60,000 nt of DNA, taken from the NCBI RefSeq assembly GCF_029227915.1, contig NC_079876.1, forward strand, positions 25,829,828 to 25,889,827, given 5' to 3'. The translations under genes and the position numbers were made by a program. Source of the stretch: Hydractinia symbiolongicarpus. Taxonomy: Eukaryota > Cnidaria > Hydrozoa > Anthoathecata > Hydractiniidae. Below, one piece after another: positions 42,062-56,500 of this stretch. Positions within the stretch are counted from its first letter, which is position 1, and every line of letters begins with the position of its first letter. The notes beneath the pieces were generated by a model. It worked only from the letters and a program-made list of their open reading frames with translations. It had not been told where the DNA came from and made no database searches.

Positions 42062-44650
42062 AGGAAAACAACTCAATTGTACAAAGGAGATATAGTATAT
42101 GTTCACAACAACTCAATTACCAGTAAAAAGTTATTCTTAGAATAAAACACTAAAAATTGCGTTTTGATTGGTTAAAAAGTTTGCATGCTGAGATACATTT
42201 CACTGTACAATTTATCTTGTTAAAACCCCTCTTTTTAGACGTAGACTGGGGATTTGGGTTCTGATGATGATCTTGTTTTCAACTCACTCGTTGAATAGAC
42301 AACGAGTGAGTTAAAATTTGCCCCAGCATGCCCCCAATACAGGCATTCTCAAAATAAAAAGAGAGGAATAAATTCAATCTTGGATACGGTTAACATCCTA
42401 ACAATTTGAAAGAGGTAACAAAAAACCTTTGGGAAAAACAAGTGGCATATTTGGATTTACAGCAAAAATAACATGATTCTTACAACAGGATTTATAGTAA
42501 TTTACTGTTTTTAAAATTATACAGCAGTTTGACTGTTAGTGATTTGTGTAGTCATTTCTTCATGAAACATCTAAAGTTTGGCTACTAACAGAGGAAGTTG
42601 TACTTAATGAACATAAAAATTGGCATGTTCACATAAACTTTGATACTGAATGTAAATATGTTGATCATTTTTGTTGAAATTTATTAAAAAAATTGAATAA
42701 AGTTAACACAGATTTGAGAATAGAGTTGACAGTTATGTAAAACCAATTCCAGTTATTATTTCCAGTTAGGCAACTCCAATTACTTATTCTACGGGCGAAT
42801 TTTGATAGTAGCTTATGGTCGATCGGCAAGATAAAAATAATTTTATCGAGAATGTATGGTCGGAACAACAAAAAAAATAATAAAAATAACAATGGAGGAG
42901 GGTGTTAGGACAACCGTTTTTTTTTCTATGTATTTTTGCATAACGCACGCAGTTTATATTTTTTAGTTGCGAAGAAAAAATAATAATAATTTGTCTCACT
43001 AAAAAATATGTAACTAGTTCTCAAGGTGAGAAGATAAAAATACTTGCATTCTCAAAAACTTGTTTTTAAAAGTTATACAGTAAGAATTATTCTTGAGCTG
43101 TTTTGAAAGTTGTACAGAATATACTTGTATTGTTTTAAAAGTATTACAGCAGGTTATACTTGTGCTGTTTCGAAATTATACAGCAAGTTATTCTTCTCCT
43201 ACTTAAAATATTAAACAATTTTAGTGTTCTTTTAATGATTTTTGCACAATTTTATAGGAAAATCTAAATTTAAGAGCAAATTCTTTTTCGGATTATGGTT
43301 GTTCAGTTGAGAATATTTAAAGTCTTTCGCAGCGGCAAAATTATTTTTTTTGAGGAGGAGGGAGGAGGGTGTACGACAAGCGTATTCTATCTTGTTTTAA
43401 TTATTTTTTCCTAAATGGTATCGTCTGTATTACAGTTTAGCTAGCGTAATTTTAAACATATGTATTAATTATAATGGAGGGTGTTACGACAATAATTGCC
43501 TTGTTTTACGCTTCTATTATAACTATTATAGCGAAAGTAGCTAATTTTTGTTATAAATCACATAAAAATTTAAAAACTTGTGTTTCATCACGTAACTATT
43601 TTTGTGATATCGTAACAAATTACCATGAACAAATAATCAACTTTCAGTGGCCTTAACAACAGTGGTCCTAAGTAAAGTAACGTTATTGATTCACCTTGTT
43701 GTTCAACCAACAAAAAAATGACATCATTAATTATCTACGCTCATTATATTTTCACGAGAACTTGTTATTTTTCTTTTTTTTAAAAAAACTTTTTTGCTTG
43801 ATATTATTGATACTTTTTGATACTTGATATTATTGATACTTTTTTGCTTGATATTATTATTGATATTATTATTTTTTTGTTTTTGTGTCGGGCCCGTAGA
43901 ACAACTAATTAAATTGGAGTCGCCTTACTGATACTCTCCAAATTACGTGAATGTCTTAATTCCATGATTTTACCCTTCTTAGTTCCTTTTTAATTTCACT
44001 GGCAAAAATGGATGGCAATGACATCATATCCTGAGCCTTACGTCTATGGTGTACAGTACAGTCCAAATGTAAGCGTACGCGTACGCTCAACTTGCAAAAA
44101 TAATTGCTTCCTTTCTAAAAAAAAAAGGATAGCAGGTTTCTTTCAAATTGCGCGAAAATAATTGCTTCATGCTAAAAACAAAAGCATAGCAAGAAACATT
44201 GTTTATAAACAATACTCTGCGCTAGAAAAAATTAAACGCAAAAAGGCCATTGAATTTTTATTTTTTTTAACAACGAAACTAATTATAGTAACGCAATTTT
44301 AATCTCGATATATGCACAAGCACTTTTAAAAAACAACAAATCCAATGATCTAAATATTTTAAAGAAAACTAATGCTACTTTTAACACTTTTAGTAATATT
44401 TCTTTATCATCGAAACATATTTTTTAAAATGCAAAACTTTTAAAAGTTCTTTTTATAAAAACCAACGTTTAGCAATGCAAACAGAACAACCCTACGTTCG
44501 GGATTTTTCCCTTCGCGATAAGATCTCAAAAACAAATTAAATTTTAACACCAAAGAAAGAAAAAATCTAAAAATCTAACTTTTGACGTTCTGGAAAGATC
44601 AACACACTCATTGTGAGAACATTTTGTTTTAAATTTTAATACCAAAGAAA
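42062..44650. other. Non-coding stretch, possible 5' UTR intron
   Basis: AT-rich with T/A runs and no convincing exon. It contains a 16-bp CG-rich palindrome AGCGTACGCGTACGCT (44072-44087). If the donor near 46942 belongs to the minus-strand gene, this is its first intron. Confidence 0.35.
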
Positions 44651-44654
44651 GAGT

Positions 44655-45172
44655 CTAAAATTTTTAAAACACGATCAAAAAAACATTTTCTATAGCGGTT
44701 TTTCGTTTTTAAACTTTTAAAATGCGATCTCAAAAACATTTTTATTGCCTTTTTTCGTTTTTAAACTTTTAAAATGTGATCTAAAAAAACCATTCTATCA
44801 CCGTTTTTCGTTCTTAAACTTTTAAAATGTGATCTAAAAAAACTTTTCTATCGCCGTTTTTTGTTTTTAAACTTTTAAAACACGATCAAAAAAGCTTTTT
44901 TATAGCGGTCTTTCGTTTTTACACTTCAAAAATGCGATCTAAAAAAGCTTTTCTATCACCTCTTTTCGTTTTTTAACTTTTAAAATGTGATCTAAAAAAA
45001 CCATTCTATCACCGTTTTTCGTTCTTAAACTTTTAAAATGTGATCTAAAAAAACTTTTCTATCGCCGTTTTTTGTTTTTAAACTTTTAAAACACGATCAA
45101 AAAAAGCTTTTTTATAGCGGTCTTTCGTTTTTACACTTCAAAAATGCGATCTAAAAAAGCTTTTCTATCAAA
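44655..45172. repeat. Second array of the AAAATGCGATCTAAAA minisatellite family
   Basis: About ten units (TTTTAAAATGTGATCTAAAA; CTATCGCCGTTTTTTG; plus an ACACGATCAAAAAA variant) are arranged in a higher-order repeat: the block at about 44770-44945 recurs at about 44990-45165. It belongs to the same family as 15187-15930 but here lacks the Harbinger-like ends. Confidence 0.9.
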
Positions 45173-47532
45173 ATTAAGTTTCAATCTTTGTTAAAATATA
45201 ATAATTTCTATCGCTTAAAAGCTTTATTTAACCCTCGCAACCAACAATGCCTTCTCGCTAGTTCATTTAGTTTCCACGCAAAACTTTTATTTAATAAAAC
45301 TATTAAACAATGGCTCTTCATGTCACATTGATAGAGTTGATAACATTTGCAATTATGCTATTGGAAATAGTTATGTTAACACTATTTAACAATAGTTACG
45401 CGCAGTTATAATAAGCTAGTAGCAAGTTAATGACTTACAAGACTCACAAGAAAATTAAATAACAAAAGACAAACAGCCTAAACATCGCTGGGGTACATCA
45501 CAGATAAGAATATTTTTGCGCTGTGGGGGTATGACATTTTAATCTATTGCTATCTTTGTAATCATTTATCAAATACTAAACAAACCTATATTGGTATGAA
45601 ACTAGACTGGGTGAAGAATATTTTTAAGAAAATTTTTTTATTACCATATGTGCTCTACTCCACAGATTCCCTTTAGTAATTTGCTTCATCAAGTTTTCCT
45701 AATGTCCATCTGTTTTTTAAGCATCAAAAAAAGGTACATGGCAATGCTGAGACAATTCAGTATTGCAGTATTGCAACTATTTTAATCATAGAATAGACTT
45801 TAGAAAAAATTCTAGTGGATCTAACATCGGAAAAACACATTAAGGAACTAAGACATAAATCACGGGTGTAAGACCTGGTTACCAGCAACGAAGGGGCCCG
45901 GCAAAAGAGATTTAAGTCTACACAGTTCTTTTAACGAAGTCAGGAGTCGGTGAATTAGCTAGGATGGTCAGGTTGGCTATGAATAGGCTTGCTCATGGAT
46001 TAAAAGAAGCAGGATTACTCAATAATTCTCACATCTAAAAGTAATCTGTCAACGGAGGTATGCTGTTCTTCCCGTACCTCACGTAAATTCAGGTACGCGA
46101 TAGGGCGTAGTAACGCAATCGCGTACGTCAAAATGGGAAGCCTGACATTGTGTAGATGGGAATTCATCACGTGTAAGCCCTTTTGGCTTTAAAAATTGCG
46201 TGGCAGGCAAAAAGGTGCGGGCGCTATGTGAAGTGAGGTCCTATTCAGTCTGTTTTGTCACATGAAGGAATCATTACGACTCAATTTTTTCAAAGAAATG
46301 GGCTAAAAAAGACCTTTCTTCAGCAAGCTTCTGCATCTTTCTGCCTGTCAAGCAGTTGTTAGAGCCAGAAGGGCTTACCGCAAAAAAACGTAAACATTCA
46401 AAAACTAGCTTAGCTAGCTAGCTGAAGATAGAGCAAGGATGGGCTGGTGTTTGACATTGGTCCAGAAAAAAGACAATGCTCTTCTAATGGGTAAAATTAT
46501 AGCACATTACACTTAAACACAATCCTTTAATAAGACAATTGCTTGACGCTTAACCAAGGTAAATTTGGTGCATCTAAACAAAAACTAAAGTTTCTGATAC
46601 TTCGCGATACGTCTTTTCCCTTCGCCATTTTGACCACGTGCTAAGTGAGCACGAAATATATAGATGGCACAGTGAGGCAAGCATAGACGTTTCTAGGGAG
46701 TCGATACTTCATCGGTTTAAATTAAAATTTTCCTTTTAGACATTATTATTTTGAAGAATATATGTTTCTATTTTTTTTGAAAGAGAATTTAATTTAAAAA
46801 GTTGTAATTTTTCGCCATAATTTTACGTTTATTTTAATAAAAATAACCTTTATTTCCACCATACCTCGCAGATGGAGTGCAGATTATTTACTAATCGAGG
46901 TATTTGTAAACATTCGATAAAACAACACGAGAACTTACCTTTGGTGAAATGTCAGCGAATGTTAATCTTTAATCTTTTTTGTGTCCTCTTTGTTGTTGCC
47001 AACAAACACCAGATTTCTTTATTCCAAACATTTTAGTGCAAAACTTGTTTCTTATTTTCTTTACTTACAACTTCTTTTTCTCTATTTTTTCTATTTTTTG
47101 ACTTCATTGTTTTACTCTTTGCTCCTACCGCCTTTTTATTTTTATTTTCTTCTTTTTGTAGTCGGTATGTCTCTCCTGAAAAGGTTCTCATTATACTGTT
47201 TAAATATCTTCAATATTTATTTTTGGTCTTCTTGCTTATTTCCATTCCCACTTTTTATAACAACTGCTTGTTCTTTTTGTTTTCTCCTTTAAGTTTTAGC
47301 CTTATTTGCCATCTCTGTTTCATATTCACTCCTTTTTGTCTTTTTACCATATTCCTGTCCCTTATTCTTATAATCTACTTGAATACTTGTCTCATTGAGC
47401 CTTTTTACTCCAGTATTTAATTTTTGTATATAATTTTCTTTCTTTTTAAGACTGGTGGTTATTAAAATTTTTTACTAAATTTAAGAAAATAAAAGTGGTA
47501 GTTGTAAGAGTGGCAGAAAGAGAAATACAGTC
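45173..47532. other. Region upstream of ODAD1, no gene identified
   Basis: Contains a GC-richer patch (about 45890-46260) with a hairpin GTACGCGAT/ATCGCGTAC (46093-46126), pyrimidine-rich plus-strand text (46970-47440) that makes spurious hydrophobic frames, and a minus-strand splice donor (CAAAG then GTAAGT, about 46934-46939). The ODAD1 promoter should lie here. Confidence 0.35.
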
Positions 47533-50500
47533 ATGCCAAGATTTTCAAGCCGAAGATCTGAGTCAAGTGAAATGGAAGTGGATGGAATAGGTAGATATAT
47601 AATTTTTTCTAAGTTTTTGTGATGTTTTATTTTTTGGGGGGACCAATTGGAATTATTTCAGTGTTACATATTTTGTGCAATGTTGTCAGTAAACATTCAA
47701 AGTTAGCAAAAAAGGTAAAATCAGGTAATTTAGACATTCAAATGATACAGATGGTATATACCAACAGTATTTTTCTTGATTTAAAAAAACGTTAACATCA
47801 CCAAAAAATATGTTAATTGGATTGGTTTACACTATGATTGTGCCATAATTTATGTCAGAAGGATAACTCTGTCAAAATTTATGGAGGGCAGGAACATTAT
47901 GCCCTCCCCAGTGTCCTTGACTTTATATTTTATAGTACAATATCAAAACCAGTTAGTATCTGTCTCATCTGAAAAGAATTTTTGAACAAACCAAAAATTT
48001 GAAACCAGTTGTTATTTCCAAATCACTAAGAAAAAAATATACGTGTAACAGTTAAAAGCCACATTAGCGAATTTATCTGCAAATTTAATACCTAAAGTTT
48101 GTATAGCTAACTGGTATTATTTGTTACATTGTAGAACAGGAGCTTATTCGACTCCAACAGGAATATCGCATCATGGAAGGTGACCGGAAAGCATACAGCG
48201 AGGAGTCTCAAAATATTATCCGAAAGCAAAGAGAAGCCATATCAGCTTTGCAAGCTGAAAATGAAGAATTGATGAAGGAAAACAGGTTGGCTGGAAGTCA
48301 ACAAAATCAAACTAATGTATGTAAGCATTTTTGTTATGTAATTGTTGTTATGCATTTTGTTTACTGTAATACAGGGCCTCTAGAAGACCCTCACAACACT
48401 GCCAACCCTGAACAACCTTGAACTTGGACAAGTGACCTTAAGAACTCTGAAATTTAAATTAAATTTATAAGGGGTATATGACTATTTGTACTTGTACTCT
48501 TAAGGTGTACAAAACACTATTTTTTAGGAGAAAACATTTTAAAATAACTCTGAAAAATTAAACTAAAACCCTTAAAAGTCCCAGTATTTCTCAGTAAATG
48601 ACACTGTATGACCCTCAACTTAATCCAAACCACTGGGTTCGAATTAGCAGATAGCAATAAACAATTTTGCAATCTTTAACCTCATTTTTGCAAATCAATT
48701 AACAAAAAAAATTGTTATAAGTGTGAATTGGAAATTTAAATTTTTATTTTTATTTTTGCTATATTAATGTTGATTGTTAATCCTTCTATTTAGCTTGAAA
48801 ATGTTTGCGTGGCTAACCAAAAAAGTTCTTTTAATTGTCATTTTTTAAGCTGCAGTTATAACAAGAAATCAATGGCAAATGGTCTACACTGCCCTATGAT
48901 CCTAGCTATTAGATGCTTCGCAGTGTGTCAATTTTTGCAAGCCAACATTTCAACAGATGATACTATTTACAGAATTTATAGTTCAACTTGATAGTAAAGG
49001 AAGTAAAAATTAACTTGACATTGGTTCGGTACTCCGAGTTTTGTGTTATACACTCATCAGCCAAATTATACAAGTGAAAAAAGTAAACAAAAAAATTCGT
49101 ATCTATCTATTTGACAAGATAAATTCCTAAGAGACATCATTAAATGCGTGGTGTTATAAACATGTGAATAGATAATTGGCTAAGTAATTATCAGTCCTTA
49201 GATTTATAATTAGCCAAAAGAAACTTATTTGTGTGACGACATTTAGCAATGAGTTCACTGCGTTTGTTTAAAAGCTCACTTTTGTCTTTGTAAAAGAGGA
49301 TTTCAAATTTTTCTTGAAGACAAAGAGGACAATTTCGTGAATTGTTAGTGTAGCTTTGTACTTGCTTGATGGTCGACCATTTGAGCGTCGGGGTGACATT
49401 GCTTTTCTCTTTCAAGTCCCAAACGTATGATGAAAGTGACGTGCTGTTCTTGTACTTTTTGTTGCTAAAAGACTGTTTGTGGCCATTGAATCTTGTCTTA
49501 AACGATTTCTCAGTCAGACCAATGTAGACTTTCTTTTGGTGAGCGGGTGCTGTAACTTCGCATTTGTATATGACAGACGTCACTTGGCAGTTTCCTTCCA
49601 ATGGACATTCGGGTTTTCTTCTGCAATTGCAGCTTTCTGTAACTGGTCCTCTTTTACAAAGACAAAAGTGAGCTTTTAAACAAACGCAGTGAACTCATTG
49701 CTAAATGTCGTCACACAAATAAGTTTCTTTTGGCTAATTATAAATCTAAGGACTTAGCCAATTATCTATTCACATGTTTATAACACCACGCATTTAATGA
49801 TGTCTCTTAGGAATTTATCTTGTCAAATAGATAGATACGAATTTTTTTGTTTACTTTTTTCACTTGTATAATTTGGCTGATGAGTGTATAACACGAAACT
49901 CGGAGTACCGAACCAATGTCAAGTTAATTTTTACTTCCTTTACTAATAAGCTCTAAACTTGTATGTTTATTGAGCACTGTTATTGGCTAACTGCACGACA
50001 GTTTTGTAGTTCAACTTGATACAGTCCTATTTTTCTTTGATCTATCTAAAGCTTTTTTATAAGATCAACAAAAAGTCTAAAATTAAACGAGACCATTGCA
50101 ACAGTAGAGATTGTCAGTATCTTACATTTTACAAGTACATTTTATTGTTGAAACTACTAGAACAGGGGCTGCCCCCTACCCCCAAATGTCCTAAATTCCT
50201 TTTTCAATAATGGTTATTAAAGGAGATGCTTGTGTGGACGGTGTTTTTTAGGCCATTTAAGGGGGTTAATAAAAACTAATAAAAAAGTTTTCATCAGCCT
50301 CAACCATGAAGTCTTATACAATTGTAAATCACTCCAAATCAATGGTAAACTCTTTTGCTTTGCCACACCTCTCTTTAAAGCTCTGGGTGCCTGCTATGAA
50401 TTTTTGTTTGAGACAATCTAAGGTTTGTGTAATGTTACTAAACATTCTTTTTCACATTTTGCACCACTCAGTGGCGCTGTAGTTTAGTGGTTATCACTCT

Positions 50501-53500
50501 TGCATTTTGTGCAGGAGACTGAGGTTGGATTCCCCTTGGCGGCGATTCACTTTGAGCAATTGAATATTATCATAGCCCCTGGTTAACCCTGGCCATGCAA
50601 GGGAAATTGGGGAGATGGCGCACTGAGTGGGCTGTTGGATGTTGCAGTGAGTTGTCTGGCAGAGCGCTGACCCTAATTGTTTGCGTAGCTCAAAAAGAGC
50701 ATTAAATACTCCAGGACTCCCCATCAAAGCCATGGCCTCTCCTGGAAAGGCTAGCCATTTAAAATTTGCACATCTATCTATCTATTTAAGAGAAATCTTC
50801 TGAGTTTTAGGCTTCCTAGGCAATAATATGTGTGTATTAATTTTTAATTTAGGACAGTAAAAACATAGACCGCTTATCAGCTTTGCTACAAGAAGAAGGT
50901 ATTTGGTTGCTTAATAAAATCTTTTTTAAGTTTATGTAGAAAAAGATTGTAAAGTTTTATCAAAAATATTATAGGTCAACTAAAAGAACGTGTGCGTTTA
51001 GTAAAAGAAGCCATATTAAAATGGGAGCAAGGGGTAAATTTTATCTAATGTTACAACATAAACAAGACGTAAATTTTTTGTGGTGTAAAACATATAGATA
51101 TAAAATAAATCTTTGTGGTGTAATTTTTAGATTCAACAAACAGAGAGAAAAATTGCCCAGCGACGTAAGAGTATGGGAGGGTAAGTATATATTGCATTTT
51201 AATGTAATACTACACTTTTTGAGATGTTTTTAATCTCTTTCTTATTTTAGAGTTCATATGAGTCAAGCCAAACATGTAGCTCTGCATAAACAAATTCGTG
51301 TTCTTGAAAATCGATTAGACCAAGTATGTATTATGTATATATATTTACAATTTTCAATGTAAGATATGTGTAATATAGTTGAGCATAAGTTTGTTACACG
51401 TCTGAGTTAGAATGAATAGTATGTTAATATTCTCCTAGATCATACATTATAAAATCTTTGTAACAGAAAAAAAATTAAAAATCATGACTGTAGTTACAAA
51501 GTTATAGGGATAGGGCCTTTTTTGCCAGCAAACGTTGACAGGATTAATCAGGCCATGGCTGCTTTTTATTTTCAAAAGAAACTAAGGTGTAATCAGGATA
51601 TTTAATTTTATACATTTATTGAGTTGTACCTGAAAATTGACAATGGTTTATCTTTCTCATAGGCAAATAGGAAGTTCAATGCAGGTCTTGCTGAAAATTC
51701 TAAATTAAGAGAGGGCATTGATCATATGAGGACGGAAAGAATGATATTCCAGGGTCTGTATGACAAGTTGGAAAAGGTAATATTTTGTTTCTTGTACTTT
51801 GCGAAGAAATTTAGGTGATATTTTTTAGCTGAAATGTTATTGAAATCGAGCGAAAATGAAAATAAAGGTAGAAAAATGCATCTGGAAATAATCTTAAAAT
51901 GCACTTAATTAAAAAGCTTGTACACATCAAGAAATCAATAATCTTTGACTTTAAACGTACAGTATAGTGGAGAGGAAGTTGTGGACACTCTTTTTTTCTC
52001 ACTCTTCTCTTATTGGCACAGATAAGCTCCAAGCTTAAGAAGATTATTTTTTAAACTTCTGTCGAACCATCTGGCTGCTTGGTAAAAGTTTATTTTAATC
52101 TGCGCTATCACGTCAACAGCAGATGTATGTTAAGAATTGAAACAGATATTGATTTTTAAAGTTTAAAATGAAACTTTGTATTATTTCCTTTTAATAGAAA
52201 CAAAGTGATAATAAAGAAGAGATTGCAAAAGTTATTGAAACTTCAACTTCAGCTTATGATGCAAGGTGCGGAAAAAATTACTTCTTTCAATTTACAGTAT
52301 TTTTTAAGTTTTTGTTTATAAATAACTGAAATATTTAAATTCAGTATGCGAAACCCTGACTTAGCTGTCAGGATTTCACTGAGTGACCACAGGTTATTTC
52401 ATACGGCAACCCAGCCATAGCCAATCATCACGAAAGACAATGATCATGCTAATTTTGGGTTAAAAATGTAAAAACATTAAAACTTTAAAATAGGCTCCTT
52501 GCTGTCTTTTTTACTATCGAGACTAATCAAAAGCAGAAGAAATGATTAGTTTTTAAGTGTTGCAAGTATACAAAAATTAGTTTAGTATACTTGCAACTTT
52601 ACTTGGTTTCACCAATACAATGATCGTTTTTCACTATTGACTTTACTTTTTGTTGGCATGAAATTTTGCGAATTTTCTAAAAACCGTAAAAAGTTTCTTT
52701 CGCAAACACTTTCTTCCCTAATATGCCTACTACGGTAAATAAAAATGCATTTGTATAAATTTAAGACAACTAAAGTTTTGAGAAAAAAATCACTGCTTTT
52801 CATTTATTTATTTAAAATATAAAAATTTAGGGTCAATAAAAGTTGGGAAAAAAAACTTATTTTCTAGAGACGACGCACAGAGCAAGATGCTAGCATTGAA
52901 AGAAAAATCAGACAAAGATTTGTTACAATACAACATGGAGTTGAAAGAACTAATGCGAATTATCGACCACGATCGAAAGTTAAGAGAGTTTATGAACATC
53001 AAATCAGAAGACAGAGCTGAAATGCATGGTCTATCCATGCAATATAATAGCAAGAGGGAAGAGCGTGAAAAAGTGGGAGAAAAAGAGGAGACCATACAGG
53101 TATTTTTATGCTCTAAGAATTTGAATGTTAAACTAATTGATCACGTTAAATGTACAAATATTTGATAATCACCTTAGGAGGTTTAATAAATGCTAGATTA
53201 AGTAGGATTAAATTTTGGGAGACTTCTAATTGCGAATTTAGCTACCATTCGCAAAAATTATTTTTTTGGCGTGCATAATTAAAATTTTATTTCGTTATTC
53301 CTCAGATAATTCTCCTAAAAATCGCTTATTTGTGTTTGATTCGCGAAAATCAATGTTTTGAAGACCCTAATATCAAAAAAATAGATCCATCAATAAAATT
53401 GACTGGTATTACTAATCGTAAGGTCAGTGTGTTTGGAAATTAGAAACTTTTGCGTTAAGAACAAAAAATAGAGATTCTCTGCAATTTACGCAAAATATGC

Positions 53501-56500
53501 GCGAAATTAACGCGAAAGAAAAAAGTACGAAATTTAGGTATACATTAATCTGAGCTTGTTAACATAATTCAATGCTTTTTTTATGTTAAAATTTTTCCAG
53601 TCTGCTCTAAGTTATGACGTCCTTGTTCATATTACAAAAACGTAATGACTGAGAAATTAAAGATATTCAGCTTTAAAAATTTCCATCAGACCTTTTGTCA
53701 GAAGATAGTAAGCATAAGTTAACACTTAACATTTATAATATATCGCACACTTACATGATATCAAAACTTTTAAGAAGTCTGGGCTTATTCTCTTAATGAT
53801 ATCTTGACATATGTTTTGTAGTTAAGGATGATCTTAAGAATTACTTATGACATCATAAGTTCTCTGATTTTAAATATTTTAAATCTTGAATAATTTGTAT
53901 GAACAAAGATTTCCTAAAAGCTTAATAAACAGCTTTCTATCCAAAAATGTCATTTTCAATGCAGGAATCCCCTTAAAAGAACCAATTGAACTGTTTTCAT
54001 ATTTTTATGGAAGTGACAAAACAAAACTCGAAAATCCCGTTTTTTCTATATAAGGTCGTATATAAGTTATTTCCTTGTTCATCGTTAACTATATTTTGAT
54101 TTTAAATTGTCTTTCAAACCTCTAGTCATACGAATCAGCGTTTGAACAGATCAAAGAGACTACAGAGATAGATGATCTTCAATTGTTAGTTGGCAAATTT
54201 ATTGAGACCGAAGATAAAAACTTTGCACTGTTTAATTACGTCAATGAATTGAATAACGAAATTGAGATGTTGAGAGAACAGATTGTGGAGGTGGAGAATG
54301 AGATCGAGCTGTTCAAGCAAGATAGCGTGGGATTGGAAGAACAGAGAGAAAGGATCATGAAGGACCTACAGGTGTGAATTTTTTTACTAAAATAGATACT
54401 TTCTTTATTTGTTTTTGCCACTTGCCTTTCCTAATAACAGAATTAGTTTTTGAGGGCATCAACTTTTGCGCATTTCGCATTTTTTTGTCAATTTCTCTAA
54501 AATAATTTGATACGAAAATCACTATGAAAAATTGCTGTTCGCGAAAATCACGAAAATTGTGTTTTTTCTTCTGAAAACGATTTACCCTAATTTTTACTTC
54601 TGATTTATAACTCGTCAATTTAAATTCGCAAACTATTAAGACTTGCTAATCTGTTTTTCCCATTTTTACGTTTGTTTATTTTATATTTGTTTGCTTATTT
54701 TATTAATATTCCTTGTTATTTTATTATTTTCTTTGTTTGTACAGGACGAGCACGATATAGTTGACAGTGAGTTGAAGGTCCATGTAGATCATACCACAGC
54801 GTCTGTACAAACGGTTGAACAACTGAAAGAAGGTGATGCAACTTCTCCTTTTTATAACATGTTTATCTCATACTAAGATTCAATATTGGTGCATGTATAA
54901 TGCTTAGAAGAATGAATTAACCGCACAAAAACCTTTTAATAATACACCATACTAATTTCATGCAATGTACTCTACAAGGTGTCCATGTAGAGGTTCTATA
55001 TTTTTAGAAGTGTTATGGGGGATGGCCACCCAGGCACAGGTACAAACCTGGACATAACATAATGTGGAAACGGTCGTTTTCTGACTATTTCCCGAAATAG
55101 CTTAACTTAGACAGTATTCCGGACAGTACTCCGGTAAAAAAGGGTCAGGAAAGAGTTTAAATTAAGACCATATAAGATAAAAGTCAACATATATCGTTTG
55201 TGTTATAGGCATAAACTCATTGTTTACGATGATCAACTGTGATTCATCGTCAATTGTGGATATGTTGGGTGGCCATGAAGGGATAACAGATTCCAACATG
55301 ATGCAGGTATATCTTAATACTGTTTTTTGGCCAACTTGAAATCTTTGTTTTTTTTTTGCTAGAAAAAAATCTAATTGCTCCTACTCGTCGACAATACTAA
55401 AATCAAATCATTTTAGTTTGTGTGTTACGTAAATTATATTTTCTTATACGAATAATCTGCCTTAGAATAACTGAAAAAGACTAATAGAATTATTCACGAA
55501 ATGTAGATACAAAAAAATTTTGATGAAAATATGTGTATTTTTTACGTAGTATCTTGGTATTATCGAGCATCGAACAAATGAACTAATTCAAGTACAAGCG
55601 TTCGCATCATCAAAGGTATTTTTAGGTGTTGAAATTTTATGTTTACTGTTTAGATCAAACAGTTTTATTTTTTTTTCTTATTAAAACTTTATTTAAAGGG
55701 CGAAAACCATTAGAAAAGGTTGCATAACTCGATTTCACGTTTAATTCCAATAAAGCAAGTTATACAACAAAGCAATACTGCTCAATGTCGCAGAGAGTTT
55801 ATTCTCTACAGCTTTTGAACAAACCTATCTAATTCAATTTCTTTCTTCACGTCGGCAAACTTGTGTTCCACTTCAGCCAAGGAAAAAAATAAGAGAAAAA
55901 CCTTTGCAAGTTTAAGTTCAACATCTGCCTTAAAGAAAAATAGCGTCGGAAAAAGGTTGCGGACGTATATCCGGAATTTCGTTAAACACGTCGGCATTCG
56001 CCACGATAATTGCCGAGTGACAACGTGAATTGAAAGAGCTGCACAATGAATACTCAAATAAAAACCAACCTTAAAACATCTTGAAACCAACTTTGTCATC
56101 CTTAGTCCAGAAGCTGCAGAAAACACTGTGTAGATAATTTAATATTGATTTATTTTATTGTAGCAAGATTCAGAATCCGATGAAAAAATCGAGACTGTGG
56201 GCTTACTTGGTAAAGGTCCACTTCCGATTCCAAGAGCAGTCAGTGTGCATCCTCCCGCTACTGTGGATGATTACGATTCAGACTTTTCAATGCAAAGTGA
56301 TGACGAAAACAGACCACTGACACAACGAGAACTTCGACAGCGTATCGTAAGAGGGGTATGTTGACTAGGTTGTTATGTGCTATTTCAATGTTTTAATTTG
56401 TATGTGCTAAGCTACTACGTTACTATGTTTTCTTGTGCAATATCTTTTGATTATTTTTTTACGCGCAATTATAACAATAATTTTCTTGTTTCGGCAGCGG

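Larger units (their letters stand above)
48994..50006 (-). mobile_element. Penelope-like element, 5'-truncated, with inverted terminal copy
   Basis: A minus-strand GIY-YIG frame occupies the centre. The 3' part of that frame and its tail (48992-49300) recur in opposite orientation at 49647-49945. The insertion is bracketed by a 15-bp direct repeat TAGTTCAACTTGATA (48979-48993 and 50007-50021), a plausible target-site duplication. Inverted partial copies at the 5' end are a known Penelope arrangement. The reverse transcriptase region is absent. Confidence 0.85.

Noticed and set aside
46981-47420. Hydrophobic plus-strand frames upstream of ODAD1
   Set aside because: The text is pyrimidine-rich low complexity; apparent membrane segments come from TTT/CTT runs.
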